From: Spirochaetota bacterium
GTDB lineage: Bacteria; Spirochaetota; UBA4802; JAFGJZ01
Assembly: GCA_016928815.1 (NCBI GenBank)
Contig: JAFGJZ010000185.1
Coordinates: 1-59,648, forward strand
Direction of reading: 5' to 3'
Length of the DNA stretch: 59,648 bases
Positions 10,134 to 19,829 of this stretch are shown here, piece after piece; positions within the stretch are counted from its first letter, which is position 1; each line of letters begins with the position of its first letter. The notes beneath the pieces were generated by a model. That model did not search any database, was not told the DNA's origin, and was given only the letters and a program-made list of their open reading frames with translations. Both the position numbers and the translations under genes were made by a program.

Positions 10134-12536
10134 GTGAATATGAAATTCAAAGAAGCTCAATCAATTCTGGAATGGGAAAAAATTATCGACCTGCTCGCAG
10201 AAAAAGCTGAAACTGATTCCGGTAAAAGTTTCATCCGCAATCTCTCAGTATGCACTGATGAGGAAATACTTGAACGCATAAATTCAGCGGAAGAAATAAA
10301 AAAAGCATTTCTTGAAAATCTGCAATTCCATTTCTCAGGTATAAGAAATATTAAAGAATTGTGCCGGAGGGCATCTAAAGGAAGCATTCTCAGATTTGAG
10401 GAAATATTCGATATCAGGCAGAGTTTGACAGGATTTAACAGAATTAGAAAATTTCTTAAATCAAATCATGATTTTTTTCCATTACTGACAGAATATGCCG
10501 ATCGAATTGATAAACTGCCGGACCTTGAAAAACTGTTAACGGATTCAATCACTGACAACTGCGAACTGAATTTAAACAGATATCCGGTAATATCAAAACT
10601 GCATCAGAAAATAGACTCAGTTAAGGATGAAATAATCCACAAAATCAATAAAATGTTTTCAGACAAAAATCTTGATTCCGTTTTTCAGGAAAAGATTCAC
10701 GATATACGCTATGGACGGTACGTCGTACTTGTGAAAGCAAATATGAAAGGCCGCATTAAAGGAAGCGTTCAGGATGTTTCTTCAAGCGGATCAACCTTAT
10801 ATGTTGAACCCGAATCACTTTCACATATGAATACCGATCTTGTGCTTGCAAAGAACAGACTTGAAAATGAAATAGAAAAAATACTTTACGACCTGACGAT
10901 TGAAACTGGAAAATATTCGGAACAGCTGCTTCATAATCAGGAAATAATTACTTACCTCGATTTCCTGAAGGCATCCGCAAAATTCAGTCAGGAAACAAAC
11001 GGTAATAAATTTACGGTTGCTGACAAACCGTATCTTAATCTTTACAATGCCAGGCATCCCCTTCTGCAGATTTACCAGGAAAATGTTGTTGCCAATGACA
11101 TCGAAATCGGCAAAACAAAAAAATGCATAATAATTTCCGGTGCAAACACAGGAGGAAAAACCGTTCTTCTCAAAACAACAGGCCTGATTTTATTAATGGC
11201 AAAGCACGGCCTTCATATTCCATGTTCGGCGGATAGTGAAATAGGATGTTTCACGGAAATCATGGCGGATATAGGAGATGATCAGAATCTCAGCAGATCT
11301 CTTTCGACATTTTCCGGACAGATCGAAAAGATCAAGGAGATGCTGGTCGATGCGGATGATAGGACATTGATTCTTCTTGATGAAATAATGTCAGGGACAA
11401 ATCCGCGTCAGGGATCCGCTCTGGCTGCGTCAATACTGGAGGAACTTGCGTCTAAAAATGCAAAAATTATTGCAACGACACATTATCCGGAACTGACATC
11501 TCTGGCTCTGGAAAATGATGATTTCGCTAATGCCTCAGTTTCATTTGATACTGAAACCCTATCAGCAACATACAGACTGCATATGAATATTCCGGGTTCA
11601 AGTTATACCCTTGAAATTGCAAAGATATATCAAATCCCTGAATCAATCATTGCAAGAGCCGTCAAACGTATCGGTGAAACGGAACTGTCGGTCGAATCCC
11701 TGGTAGAAAAACTTCATAAGCTTGAGATTAATCTCAACGAGGAGCAGAGGAAAACAGGTGAATTGAACTCAAAAATTGAAGCTGACAGAATACAGTTTGA
11801 AGTTCTTAATAAACAGCTTAATGAAAACATAAAAAATACAAAAGAAATGGAAGGAATTGATTTTCTGGACAAACTCAGAAGTTACAAGGAAAAAATTTCA
11901 CAGCATATGAGGGATCTTCACAGGATGAATGCATCCGAGGCATCAGCACTGAATGAAGAACTTTTAAAAACCGAATCTGAGATAATGCAGAATGTCACTT
12001 CGGTTCAGAATGAAAAAACAAAGCCTGGATACAATTCATTTGATGTCAAACTCGCCAGAACGGGAGACTTTATATTTGTCAAATCACTTAATAAGGAAGG
12101 GAAACTGATTTACATTGACACTGCCAACGGTAAAGCAGAGGTTCTGCTTGGAATTATGAAAGCACGCTATAATTTTAATGAACTGCTTCTTAAGAAAAAT
12201 ACGGAACCCGGCACAATAGCGGCAGCTGCGGCTTCCAGATTTAAGAAAAACACAAAGCAGGAATCTGAAATACCATTTACGATGCAGACTGCGTACAATA
12301 CCATTGACCTGCGCGGTAAACGCGTTGATGAAGCACTTGCATTTATGGAAAAGGAAATCGATACGATGCTGATGAAAAAAATTAGCTGCATAATAATAAT
12401 TCACGGACACGGAAGCGGCGCCATGAAGGAAGCTGTAAGATCATATCTGAAACTGTCACCTTACACAGATAATTTCCGCCCGGGAGAAGCAGAAGAAGGC
12501 GGTGACGGCGTTACAATTGCCCTGATTAACAGTTAG
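10134..12536 (+). CDS. mutS2: Endonuclease MutS2
   Basis: ISGANTGGKTVLLKTTGL Walker A, LILLDEIMSGTNPRQGSALA Walker B, C-terminal Smr (IDLRGKRVDEA...IIIHGHGSGAMKEAVRSYLK); GTG 10134 or ATG 10140 start. Confidence 0.96.
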   Translation: MNMKFKEAQSILEWEKIIDLLAEKAETDSGKSFIRNLSVCTDEEILERINSAEEIKKAFLENLQFHFSGIRNIKELCRRASKGSILRFEEIFDIRQSLTGFNRIRKFLKSNHDFFPLLTEYADRIDKLPDLEKLLTDSITDNCELNLNRYPVISKLHQKIDSVKDEIIHKINKMFSDKNLDSVFQEKIHDIRYGRYVVLVKANMKGRIKGSVQDVSSSGSTLYVEPESLSHMNTDLVLAKNRLENEIEKILYDLTIETGKYSEQLLHNQEIITYLDFLKASAKFSQETNGNKFTVADKPYLNLYNARHPLLQIYQENVVANDIEIGKTKKCIIISGANTGGKTVLLKTTGLILLMAKHGLHIPCSADSEIGCFTEIMADIGDDQNLSRSLSTFSGQIEKIKEMLVDADDRTLILLDEIMSGTNPRQGSALAASILEELASKNAKIIATTHYPELTSLALENDDFANASVSFDTETLSATYRLHMNIPGSSYTLEIAKIYQIPESIIARAVKRIGETELSVESLVEKLHKLEINLNEEQRKTGELNSKIEADRIQFEVLNKQLNENIKNTKEMEGIDFLDKLRSYKEKISQHMRDLHRMNASEASALNEELLKTESEIMQNVTSVQNEKTKPGYNSFDVKLARTGDFIFVKSLNKEGKLIYIDTANGKAEVLLGIMKARYNFNELLLKKNTEPGTIAAAAASRFKKNTKQESEIPFTMQTAYNTIDLRGKRVDEALAFMEKEIDTMLMKKISCIIIIHGHGSGAMKEAVRSYLKLSPYTDNFRPGEAEEGGDGVTIALINS

Positions 12537-12543
12537 AAAAAAT

Positions 12544-12572
12544 TTGACTTTACCCTGATATTAAGATAAATT
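12544..12572 (+). promoter_or_regulatory. Candidate sigma70-type promoter for the 12602 gene
   Basis: TTGACT-N17-TAAATT immediately upstream of 12602 CDS. Confidence 0.5.
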
Positions 12573-12601
12573 ACTTAAGTAAAAATAAATCAGGAGGACT
12601 T

Positions 12602-13183
12602 ATGAAAAAACTAATTTTTACTGCAATACTTGCCGTTTTCCTTATGCCGGCATCAGTATTTGCTCTTGTCAACGCAGAGGTATACGGAGGATATTCTTTT
12701 GCAGGGGAAATATCAGATACTGACATTGATTCCGTAAAAGGTCTTGGTTACGGTTTCCGCGCGCATTATTACGATGAAATTCTTATTCTGGGATACGGTA
12801 TTGGAGGATTTGCCCAGTATACTCCGTTAAAAGGAGAGATTACGATTCTTAACAATACTGAGGACGTAGAATTTAATAAAACTGTTTACGGGTTTGACGG
12901 GTTTCTAACCCTGAATGTACCGCTTTTGCCTCTTCACCCTTATGTCCGCGGCGGTTTTTCAATTTATGATAAAACCCAAATTGTATATCCGTCGGTAGAT
13001 GATACAAATGTGGAATATTTCAGTTCTTATTACGGAGGTGTAGGACTCAGTCTTGGAATACTGCCGCTTCCCGTTTTAAGTGTACAGATATTTGCAGAAT
13101 ATATTTATGAATATTCCGCACTGCAGGACAGTTCAGAATTCACAGGACATAAAGTGAACATAGGAGCTTTAATCAGAATCTAA
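12602..13183 (+). CDS. Outer-membrane beta-barrel-like protein with signal peptide
   Basis: Signal peptide MKKLIFTAILAVFLMPASVFA; alternating amphipathic strands with aromatic residues; AGGAGG-like RBS. Confidence 0.7.
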   Translation: MKKLIFTAILAVFLMPASVFALVNAEVYGGYSFAGEISDTDIDSVKGLGYGFRAHYYDEILILGYGIGGFAQYTPLKGEITILNNTEDVEFNKTVYGFDGFLTLNVPLLPLHPYVRGGFSIYDKTQIVYPSVDDTNVEYFSSYYGGVGLSLGILPLPVLSVQIFAEYIYEYSALQDSSEFTGHKVNIGALIRI

Positions 13184-13198
13184 ATCTGAATTTCATAA

Positions 13199-13223
13199 GA
13201 GGATGGTATTTTCGGCCATCCTC
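13199..13223. terminator. Hairpin between convergent genes (likely terminator, weak U-tract)
   Basis: GAGGATGG-tattttcgg-CCATCCTC. Confidence 0.5.
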
Positions 13224-13225
13224 CG

Positions 13226-15775
13226 TCATATATTTACAATATCTGACAGAACCTTTAATACATGCTCCAGATTTTCCACAGATCTCTTATGAATTACACT
13301 GTATCTCTTTGATTTATATTCCTCTTCAACGGCACCCATCCGGGCTGCTTTTTTCAGGGCAGAATTATAATTAGCAGCGGATAAAGATTCCGGTACACTT
13401 ACCTGATCTGTAATATACTGTTTCATACCGAATTTTCTGATCTCAAGAACAAGATCTTTTTTAGTTATTGTTTTCCGTCCGATGGTTTTCAAAAGTTTAA
13501 AAACTATGTAATAAGATTCAAAAATATCAGAAATAAACCGGGCATATTCGGTAATTCTCGGCATCATTGAATCAATTATCTCAATTTTATCATCTTCAAC
13601 TCTGACAACACCGTCAGTCTGAAAATAATTCAGGAGATAATCCGAATAGATTTTATCAAAATCATGAAGACTCTCTTCCAGAACAAATTCATTTTCAAGC
13701 AGTTCAAAGAGGGAGAAAAAATTATTTTTAAGATTCTCCTTAGTCATATCAGTCTGACGGCTGCACATTATCAGTGAGCAGCTTAACATTGAAATATCAA
13801 GACAATGATGTGAAATCGTATTTTTATAGAAAGCTATTGCTGCCCGGCTTTCTTCACGGAGAATATATACACCTTCAAGCGCCTGATTTTCATCCATTTT
13901 CACTTCTTCAATTATGAAATCTTTCAAATACATTTTTATAATGCGGCTAATCTGTTTAGGCAGCATGGATTTATCCGAAATATCAGCCGCAAAAGATATT
14001 TTTTTTGTTTCAAAAAATATGTATAGTCTCAGGGTTGCAGCTTCAAGAGTCTGCTTGTCAAAGCCTTTTTTTGATAAAATAAGCATTGCTGCCGTAACCA
14101 ATGAAACAGGATTGATGGGAACCGCCCTGTTGATCCTGCGGATGATTTTATCTCCAATAGCCCTGCTCCGTTTAGCCACATCCGTTTTTTCTTCAATATC
14201 CTTAAGCGAAAAAATCTCTCCGACATTCAAATAAACCTTTCCATAATCACGTGTAAGAACCTTCAGACTTTTAAGTACTCCGCCAACAGATTCCTTTTTC
14301 TTGTCCTTTCCTTTTAATTCCTTTACGTATGAATTTTCTTCAAGCACACGGTCATAGTTAATTGAAATAGGAACAAAGAAAAGGTCTTCACTGTATCCCT
14401 CATCAACAGCTTCAATCAGATAATTTGTGATTCCGAATTTCGGAAGAACAAGACGTCCGGTTCTCGTCCGCCCGCCTTCAATAAAATACTCAAGAGGAAA
14501 TGATTCATGAACAAGTGTTTTCATATACTGGCGGAAAACAACCGGATATAGATCAAGCCCTTTAAAGGATCTTCTCAGGAAAAAAGCTCCTGAATGGCGG
14601 AAAATCTTGCCGATCGGAAAAAAAGAAAGATTTGCTCCGGCAGCAACATGCGGAGGTGTAATTCTATTCTTATAAAAAACATACGATAGAATGATGTAAT
14701 CCATATGGCTTCTATGGCATGGAACAAAAACAAGCGGTCCTTTTCTGGAGGATTCTCTTATACTTTCAAGTGAAGCCGCATCATACTCCATTCCGGAAAA
14801 AATTTTTTTGAACATCCAGTCACATATCAATTCGAAAATCTTTACATAACCAATTCGGAAATCTGCAGCAATTTCATTGTAGTATCGGTAGGCACGCTGT
14901 TTTGATTTCCGCATTTTCTTGGGGTTATCTTTTGATATTTCATCAATGCAGTTGAGTACGTTTTTATGATAAAGCACCATCTCCATCATTTCGCTTTTTG
15001 ACCGCAACACAGGACCAAGAACAATACGTTTTTCAGTGTGATAGAGGTTTAACAGTTCATCCCTTAATCTGAGTGCTGTAACAAAACTGCTTTCAGGCGG
15101 ATATTTCGAAATAAATTCCTTTAAATTAACAGGATCAATTATTGTTGCATAGGAGGGAGTTGCTGAATTCAAAAGACCGCGGATGATACCCATATTTCCC
15201 GTCGGACTGAATTTTAAAATTTTCGATGACCGTTCAGGATTACGGTTCCAGAAAATTATGTGCGGGAAAAGAAAAATAGGTTTTTCTGTCTTATGCTGAA
15301 GTTCAATGAAAAAAACCAGTGAATCATATTTTTTCTCAAGATATCGCTTGAGAAAAAATTTCTGTGAAAGAAGCGGAAACAGTACCGGTTTATTGTTCCG
15401 GATAAGATTCTCAAGATAACCTGATTCAAAAGCGTCTTTATATTTTTTTCTAAGAAAAACTTTTTTAAGCAGACGTTTAAAACGCTTATAGATAAAACCC
15501 GGTTTCTGCAGAAGAAAAGGGTTATATTCAAGAGCAAATTCCGGCGGATTAATCTCATTTCTTTTTAATAACTTATATAAAAATAAAAGTGCATAATTTG
15601 AACTTTGATATGAACAGTAAACGACATGGCCCTTTTCTGAATATTCACGGATTTTATTAATGGATGATTCGTCAATTACCGCCTTTTTTGTAATAAAATC
15701 GGCGAATGCATTTCTGAAACCAGTAAGTCTTAAATTCAATCTTCCGCTATATATTTTGTAATCATTGTTATTCAT
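13226..15775 (-). CDS. PlsB-like glycerol-3-phosphate acyltransferase
   Basis: 849 aa; VPCHRSHMDYI (HxxxxD) and FIEGGRTRTGRLVLPKFG motifs typical of PlsB. Confidence 0.85.
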   Translation of the reverse strand: MNNNDYKIYSGRLNLRLTGFRNAFADFITKKAVIDESSINKIREYSEKGHVVYCSYQSSNYALLFLYKLLKRNEINPPEFALEYNPFLLQKPGFIYKRFKRLLKKVFLRKKYKDAFESGYLENLIRNNKPVLFPLLSQKFFLKRYLEKKYDSLVFFIELQHKTEKPIFLFPHIIFWNRNPERSSKILKFSPTGNMGIIRGLLNSATPSYATIIDPVNLKEFISKYPPESSFVTALRLRDELLNLYHTEKRIVLGPVLRSKSEMMEMVLYHKNVLNCIDEISKDNPKKMRKSKQRAYRYYNEIAADFRIGYVKIFELICDWMFKKIFSGMEYDAASLESIRESSRKGPLVFVPCHRSHMDYIILSYVFYKNRITPPHVAAGANLSFFPIGKIFRHSGAFFLRRSFKGLDLYPVVFRQYMKTLVHESFPLEYFIEGGRTRTGRLVLPKFGITNYLIEAVDEGYSEDLFFVPISINYDRVLEENSYVKELKGKDKKKESVGGVLKSLKVLTRDYGKVYLNVGEIFSLKDIEEKTDVAKRSRAIGDKIIRRINRAVPINPVSLVTAAMLILSKKGFDKQTLEAATLRLYIFFETKKISFAADISDKSMLPKQISRIIKMYLKDFIIEEVKMDENQALEGVYILREESRAAIAFYKNTISHHCLDISMLSCSLIMCSRQTDMTKENLKNNFFSLFELLENEFVLEESLHDFDKIYSDYLLNYFQTDGVVRVEDDKIEIIDSMMPRITEYARFISDIFESYYIVFKLLKTIGRKTITKKDLVLEIRKFGMKQYITDQVSVPESLSAANYNSALKKAARMGAVEEEYKSKRYSVIHKRSVENLEHVLKVLSDIVNI

Positions 15776-15952
15776 AATTTCTCCTGAACATTACTGCAAA
15801 AAGTCCTTTAATAAAGACTGCGACATTAGGACTTAATGAGTTATTTATGCAAATAAATTTTTGTTCAAACATAATTTTTATAAAATTGATCAAAAATTTG
15901 ACAAATTACAAAACAATATGACTTTAATGCGTAATTTTATAGAATAAAGTCT

Positions 15953-16633
15953 TTATTTATCAATATCATCCTTAATCGGATTTGAGGGTAATTCCGAATT
16001 CTGATATTTTTTGAGTGAATTTAGTTTACTTAACAGATGCCGAAGACTGTTATAGGTATTGTTTGACAGCACAACATATTCCTCATCAGTAATCAGGTCC
16101 TGCTGAATATATTTCGACAGATAGACATTAAGCTGCATGATTTCAGTGGAAAATTTCATCAACTGTTCCTTTTTCATTCCCCGTTTACTGTAAAGCCTCC
16201 TGCGCACATGATGAAGAATTACAGGCCAGATAGTTTTTACAGTAAGTACAAGAAGATATGGAGAAAGCAATATCAGGTTGGTTTTCAAAACCTTGAAAAT
16301 AAACAGATAACTGCCGGATTTTTGAGCAATCAGCCAGACAAGCCAGAAAAAATCAGCTGCGGCAAGTGCAGAAAAGAAAGCCAGTTTACCTTTAGGGACG
16401 CCTACAGCACTTAAACCGCTGGAAAAAAGAATCACAGCAAGAAGCAATAAAAGGACTTCGATTCCGAATAATGAATTGATTGCCTTAAATGTCATGGAAA
16501 TTGACTGAAATACCGCAGTTATCGAAGTAACAACTTTTTCAAGATCATCAAGGCTTTCTGAAAAGGAAGCAAATATTGATGCTGAAAATAAGAATGAAAT
16601 TATCAGCATGGCATGATATTTTAATTTTTTCAT
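15953..16633 (-). CDS. Predicted membrane protein of unknown function
   Basis: Signal/TM N-terminus plus several hydrophobic segments; no family recognised. Confidence 0.55.
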   Translation of the reverse strand: MKKLKYHAMLIISFLFSASIFASFSESLDDLEKVVTSITAVFQSISMTFKAINSLFGIEVLLLLLAVILFSSGLSAVGVPKGKLAFFSALAAADFFWLVWLIAQKSGSYLFIFKVLKTNLILLSPYLLVLTVKTIWPVILHHVRRRLYSKRGMKKEQLMKFSTEIMQLNVYLSKYIQQDLITDEEYVVLSNNTYNSLRHLLSKLNSLKKYQNSELPSNPIKDDIDK

Positions 16634-16865
16634 TAATTACTCTTTTTTTGTTATTATTATTTAATTTAAACATGAATATAATTTTGTCAACACGTTTCTA
16701 AGGTATAAAAATCACCGGAAAGTTACAATGTAAATCCTGGAACCAATTTAGAAATAAATTTTGCCTTTAATCTGACCGCAAATTCCAACAAAATTAAAAA
16801 ATTATTAAAATTTCATACAAAAACCACGTTTAATAATTAGAGACACCTCTCTAAGGATATCTTAT

Positions 16866-17321
16866 ATGAACACTTCAGCAAATGTGGATTTAAAATTTTT
16901 CAGCGAAATATGCAGAGCTGCTGATGAATTTAATTTGTCTGTTTCAGCTGTATTCCGTGATATTGCGAGTCTGACAATTCATCGGATTAAATCAGAGAAA
17001 GTTACCGGAATGATAACAGAGTATCAGGATAAAAATCCGGGGAACTGGATGACTGTTCATTATTCCTTACATCCTGATGATATTGAATTATTTACTATTG
17101 CAAGACAGAAATATAAAATTTCAATTTCAAAAATTGCTTTTATCGGTTTTATTCTTTTCTGGCATCTGCTTATTGAGAAATATACAAACAGGGATAAAAA
17201 TAAATCAGTATCAACATTAAATCTAAAAAGTTTTCTCGATAATTACGAAGAATATAAATCAAATTTAATCGAAAAAATAGAATATTTTAAAAAACGAATC
17301 AATGTTTATACGGATCATTAA
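16866..17321 (+). CDS. Hypothetical protein
   Basis: 151 aa ORF with plausible RBS (AAGGATATCTTATATG) and spirochaete-like codon usage; no recognised family. Confidence 0.5.
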   Translation: MNTSANVDLKFFSEICRAADEFNLSVSAVFRDIASLTIHRIKSEKVTGMITEYQDKNPGNWMTVHYSLHPDDIELFTIARQKYKISISKIAFIGFILFWHLLIEKYTNRDKNKSVSTLNLKSFLDNYEEYKSNLIEKIEYFKKRINVYTDH

Positions 17322-17406
17322 AAAAAACAACACCTAACGAAAAAAACCACAATTATAACATGTAAAAAAAAACTCCACAATATAGCTGCATTAAAAAGCT
17401 GATAAA

Positions 17407-17664
17407 TCATAGATTTCTCAATAAATCTTCCATTCCATTCAGTTTAATTTCATATATCATGTCTATCATAATTTTAAGTTCACCGGACGGAATGCAGTTT
17501 CTTTTCAGCCAGATCAGATAATTTTCCGGCAGATCTTTTATATATTTGCCGCAATATTTACCGAATGGCATTTTTGCACTGGAAAGTTTATAAAAATATG
17601 CATAATCTGCTGCGGAAAACACTGATGAAAAATCGACATTATTATTAAAATTATCTTTATTCAT
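17407..17664 (-). CDS. DUF3820 family protein
   Basis: MPFGKYCGKYIKDLPENYLIWL...MIYEIKLNGMEDLLRNL matches recalled DUF3820 pattern. Confidence 0.75.
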   Translation of the reverse strand: MNKDNFNNNVDFSSVFSAADYAYFYKLSSAKMPFGKYCGKYIKDLPENYLIWLKRNCIPSGELKIMIDMIYEIKLNGMEDLLRNL

Positions 17665-17773
17665 TACATAAGGATAAATAAAGAATAAAAATTGTCTATT
17701 ATAAAAATTTATTCAGTAATTTTCAATTCCTTTCGATAGTAATTATATATAAATATATTTTAGATGGTAATAT

Positions 17774-19168
17774 ATGGAAAATCTCAAGTTAAATGATTTC
17801 ACACAAATGAACTTGATGCCTGAATTTATCGGCAGCAAATCTGCGGATATCATACTGCAGAACAGCAATCAGGGTTATGCCAGGGAGAACCAGAAATCTT
17901 TTGAAAATGCTTTGAAAGACCGGATCTCTTCAGAAATCACTAAACAGTCCGAACAACCGGAACAGCCGGCAGTTCTTTCCGAGAAAGACAATGAAAACAG
18001 CAAAGCCAGGGAAAATCCGAGTTCACATTTACATGGACGGACAGCAGATACGAATTCAGAAAAACCTTTAGTTAAAAATAACTCTGCTGCTGAACCCAAA
18101 AAAATGAATTCAGCGAAATCTGAAGAAAAAAAGGATAAATCCGCGGATGCAGATTACATATCTGCTGAAAAACTGGCTGCTTTGAATACACTTATTGAAA
18201 ACCTTAAAAAACTGTTAAACTCCAAAACTTCAAAAAATAACGAAGATAATATACGTCTTGTTCTCTCCGGTAATAATAATAACCTGCAGCTTATTATTAA
18301 GGATTTCAAATCAAAACAGAATGGGAACTCTGATTTACCCGGAAAAGACGATTTAAAAAAACTATCTTCCTTAGTTGAAAAATTCAAAGATTTGAAACTT
18401 TCCGCAAAAGAGAAAACGGAAATCAGAAAAATAATTGATAACCTTGAAAATCACAAATCAGAACTAAAACTTGATAAACGGTCTACAAAAGCAATGCAGC
18501 ATGCTTCCTTATCAAAAGAAGTGCATGTAGGCAGAAATGAGGTTTTTAGCGGATTAAATGATTCTCACCCTGATTCAAAAAATACTGAAACACTGATAAC
18601 TCAGCTGAGCAAATTAAATATATCCTCTGAATCCTTCAGCAGCAGCAAAGACGGCGGTGACTCATTTGATCTTTCTGACAAAAGTCCTTCCATGTTTAAA
18701 AACATAATGGAAGCATCCAGAAATATGACTCACGGCAGCAGAACTGAAGGTTCACTGCTTTTCCGTCAGCAGCTGAATGAAATTCTTGAAAGATCAAAAA
18801 TAACCGTTAAGGATAACCGAAACAGCAGCATTATAATGAAACTGTTCCCGGAAAAACTCGGCCATCTTAATGTAAATATGGGACTTGAAAACGGAGTTTT
18901 GAACGGGAAATTCATGGTCGAAAGCGATGAGGCCAAACAGCTGCTTCAGAATGATCTTCAGACGCTCAGGACAGCACTGGAAGAGGCCGGAATAAATGTC
19001 GGTAGCTTCGAAGTCAACGTCAGAAACGGACAGCATCAGAAAGATACAAACGAAGAAATGAATTACAATAACGGAATTTATTTTTCAGATTTTAAAGAGG
19101 AAGCAGTAGAAAATTACAGAATAAATGAAAATGATTATAGATCGCAACATCTTAATATGGTAATATAA
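17774..19168 (+). CDS. fliK: Flagellar hook-length control protein FliK
   Basis: C-terminal IIMKLFPEKLGHLNVNMGLENGVLNGKFMVESDEAKQLLQNDLQTLRTALEEAGINVGSFEVNVRN; directly upstream of flgD-flgE. Confidence 0.88.
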   Translation: MENLKLNDFTQMNLMPEFIGSKSADIILQNSNQGYARENQKSFENALKDRISSEITKQSEQPEQPAVLSEKDNENSKARENPSSHLHGRTADTNSEKPLVKNNSAAEPKKMNSAKSEEKKDKSADADYISAEKLAALNTLIENLKKLLNSKTSKNNEDNIRLVLSGNNNNLQLIIKDFKSKQNGNSDLPGKDDLKKLSSLVEKFKDLKLSAKEKTEIRKIIDNLENHKSELKLDKRSTKAMQHASLSKEVHVGRNEVFSGLNDSHPDSKNTETLITQLSKLNISSESFSSSKDGGDSFDLSDKSPSMFKNIMEASRNMTHGSRTEGSLLFRQQLNEILERSKITVKDNRNSSIIMKLFPEKLGHLNVNMGLENGVLNGKFMVESDEAKQLLQNDLQTLRTALEEAGINVGSFEVNVRNGQHQKDTNEEMNYNNGIYFSDFKEEAVENYRINENDYRSQHLNMVI

Positions 19169-19180
19169 GGAGTATATAAT

Positions 19181-19747
19181 ATGGATGCAGTTCAATCAAC
19201 AAGTCAAAGGCTTAATTTACAACTGACACCCCAGCAGAAAATGATTGCTGAGCAGCAGGCTAATGAAGTAAATCAGGTCCATAAGGGTAAAGGAAAAAAC
19301 TACGGTGAATCTCTTGGTAAAGATTCTTTCCTGAAACTGCTTGTAACTCAATTAAAACATCAGGACCCTACCAAACCGATGGAAGACAGGGAATTCATTG
19401 CCCAGATGGCACAGTTCTCCTCACTTGAACAGATGAATAATATGTCCAAAGAATTAGAAAAACTGAATCTTAATTCCAAAGCCGGTGAAGCCTACTCTTT
19501 AATAGGTAAATATATTAATGCATTTGATTCAGAACACGCAAAAGGTATTTCCGGTGAAGTAAGCCACATTATTAAAAAAGGAAACGAAATTCTGGTCGGA
19601 GTAGATGATTATGAAATCCGTCTTGAAGATATCGCGGCTGTTTATCCTGCCGGTAAAAATAATGGTGAAACAAAAGTAATTAATCTTGAAGATACACTTA
19701 AAAAAGCAGCAGCAAATGAATATGACAAAAATGCAGCGATAAATTAG
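19181..19747 (+). CDS. flgD: Flagellar hook assembly (capping) protein FlgD
   Basis: LGKDSFLKLLVTQLKHQDPTKPMEDREFIAQMAQFSSLEQMNNM. Confidence 0.95.
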   Translation: MDAVQSTSQRLNLQLTPQQKMIAEQQANEVNQVHKGKGKNYGESLGKDSFLKLLVTQLKHQDPTKPMEDREFIAQMAQFSSLEQMNNMSKELEKLNLNSKAGEAYSLIGKYINAFDSEHAKGISGEVSHIIKKGNEILVGVDDYEIRLEDIAAVYPAGKNNGETKVINLEDTLKKAAANEYDKNAAIN

Positions 19748-19829
19748 AATTATTCTAATCGATTTTATAGAATGATTCGATATTAATAAAGCTTGGATCA
19801 ACCAAATAATTTTTAGGAGAATATCCGCC

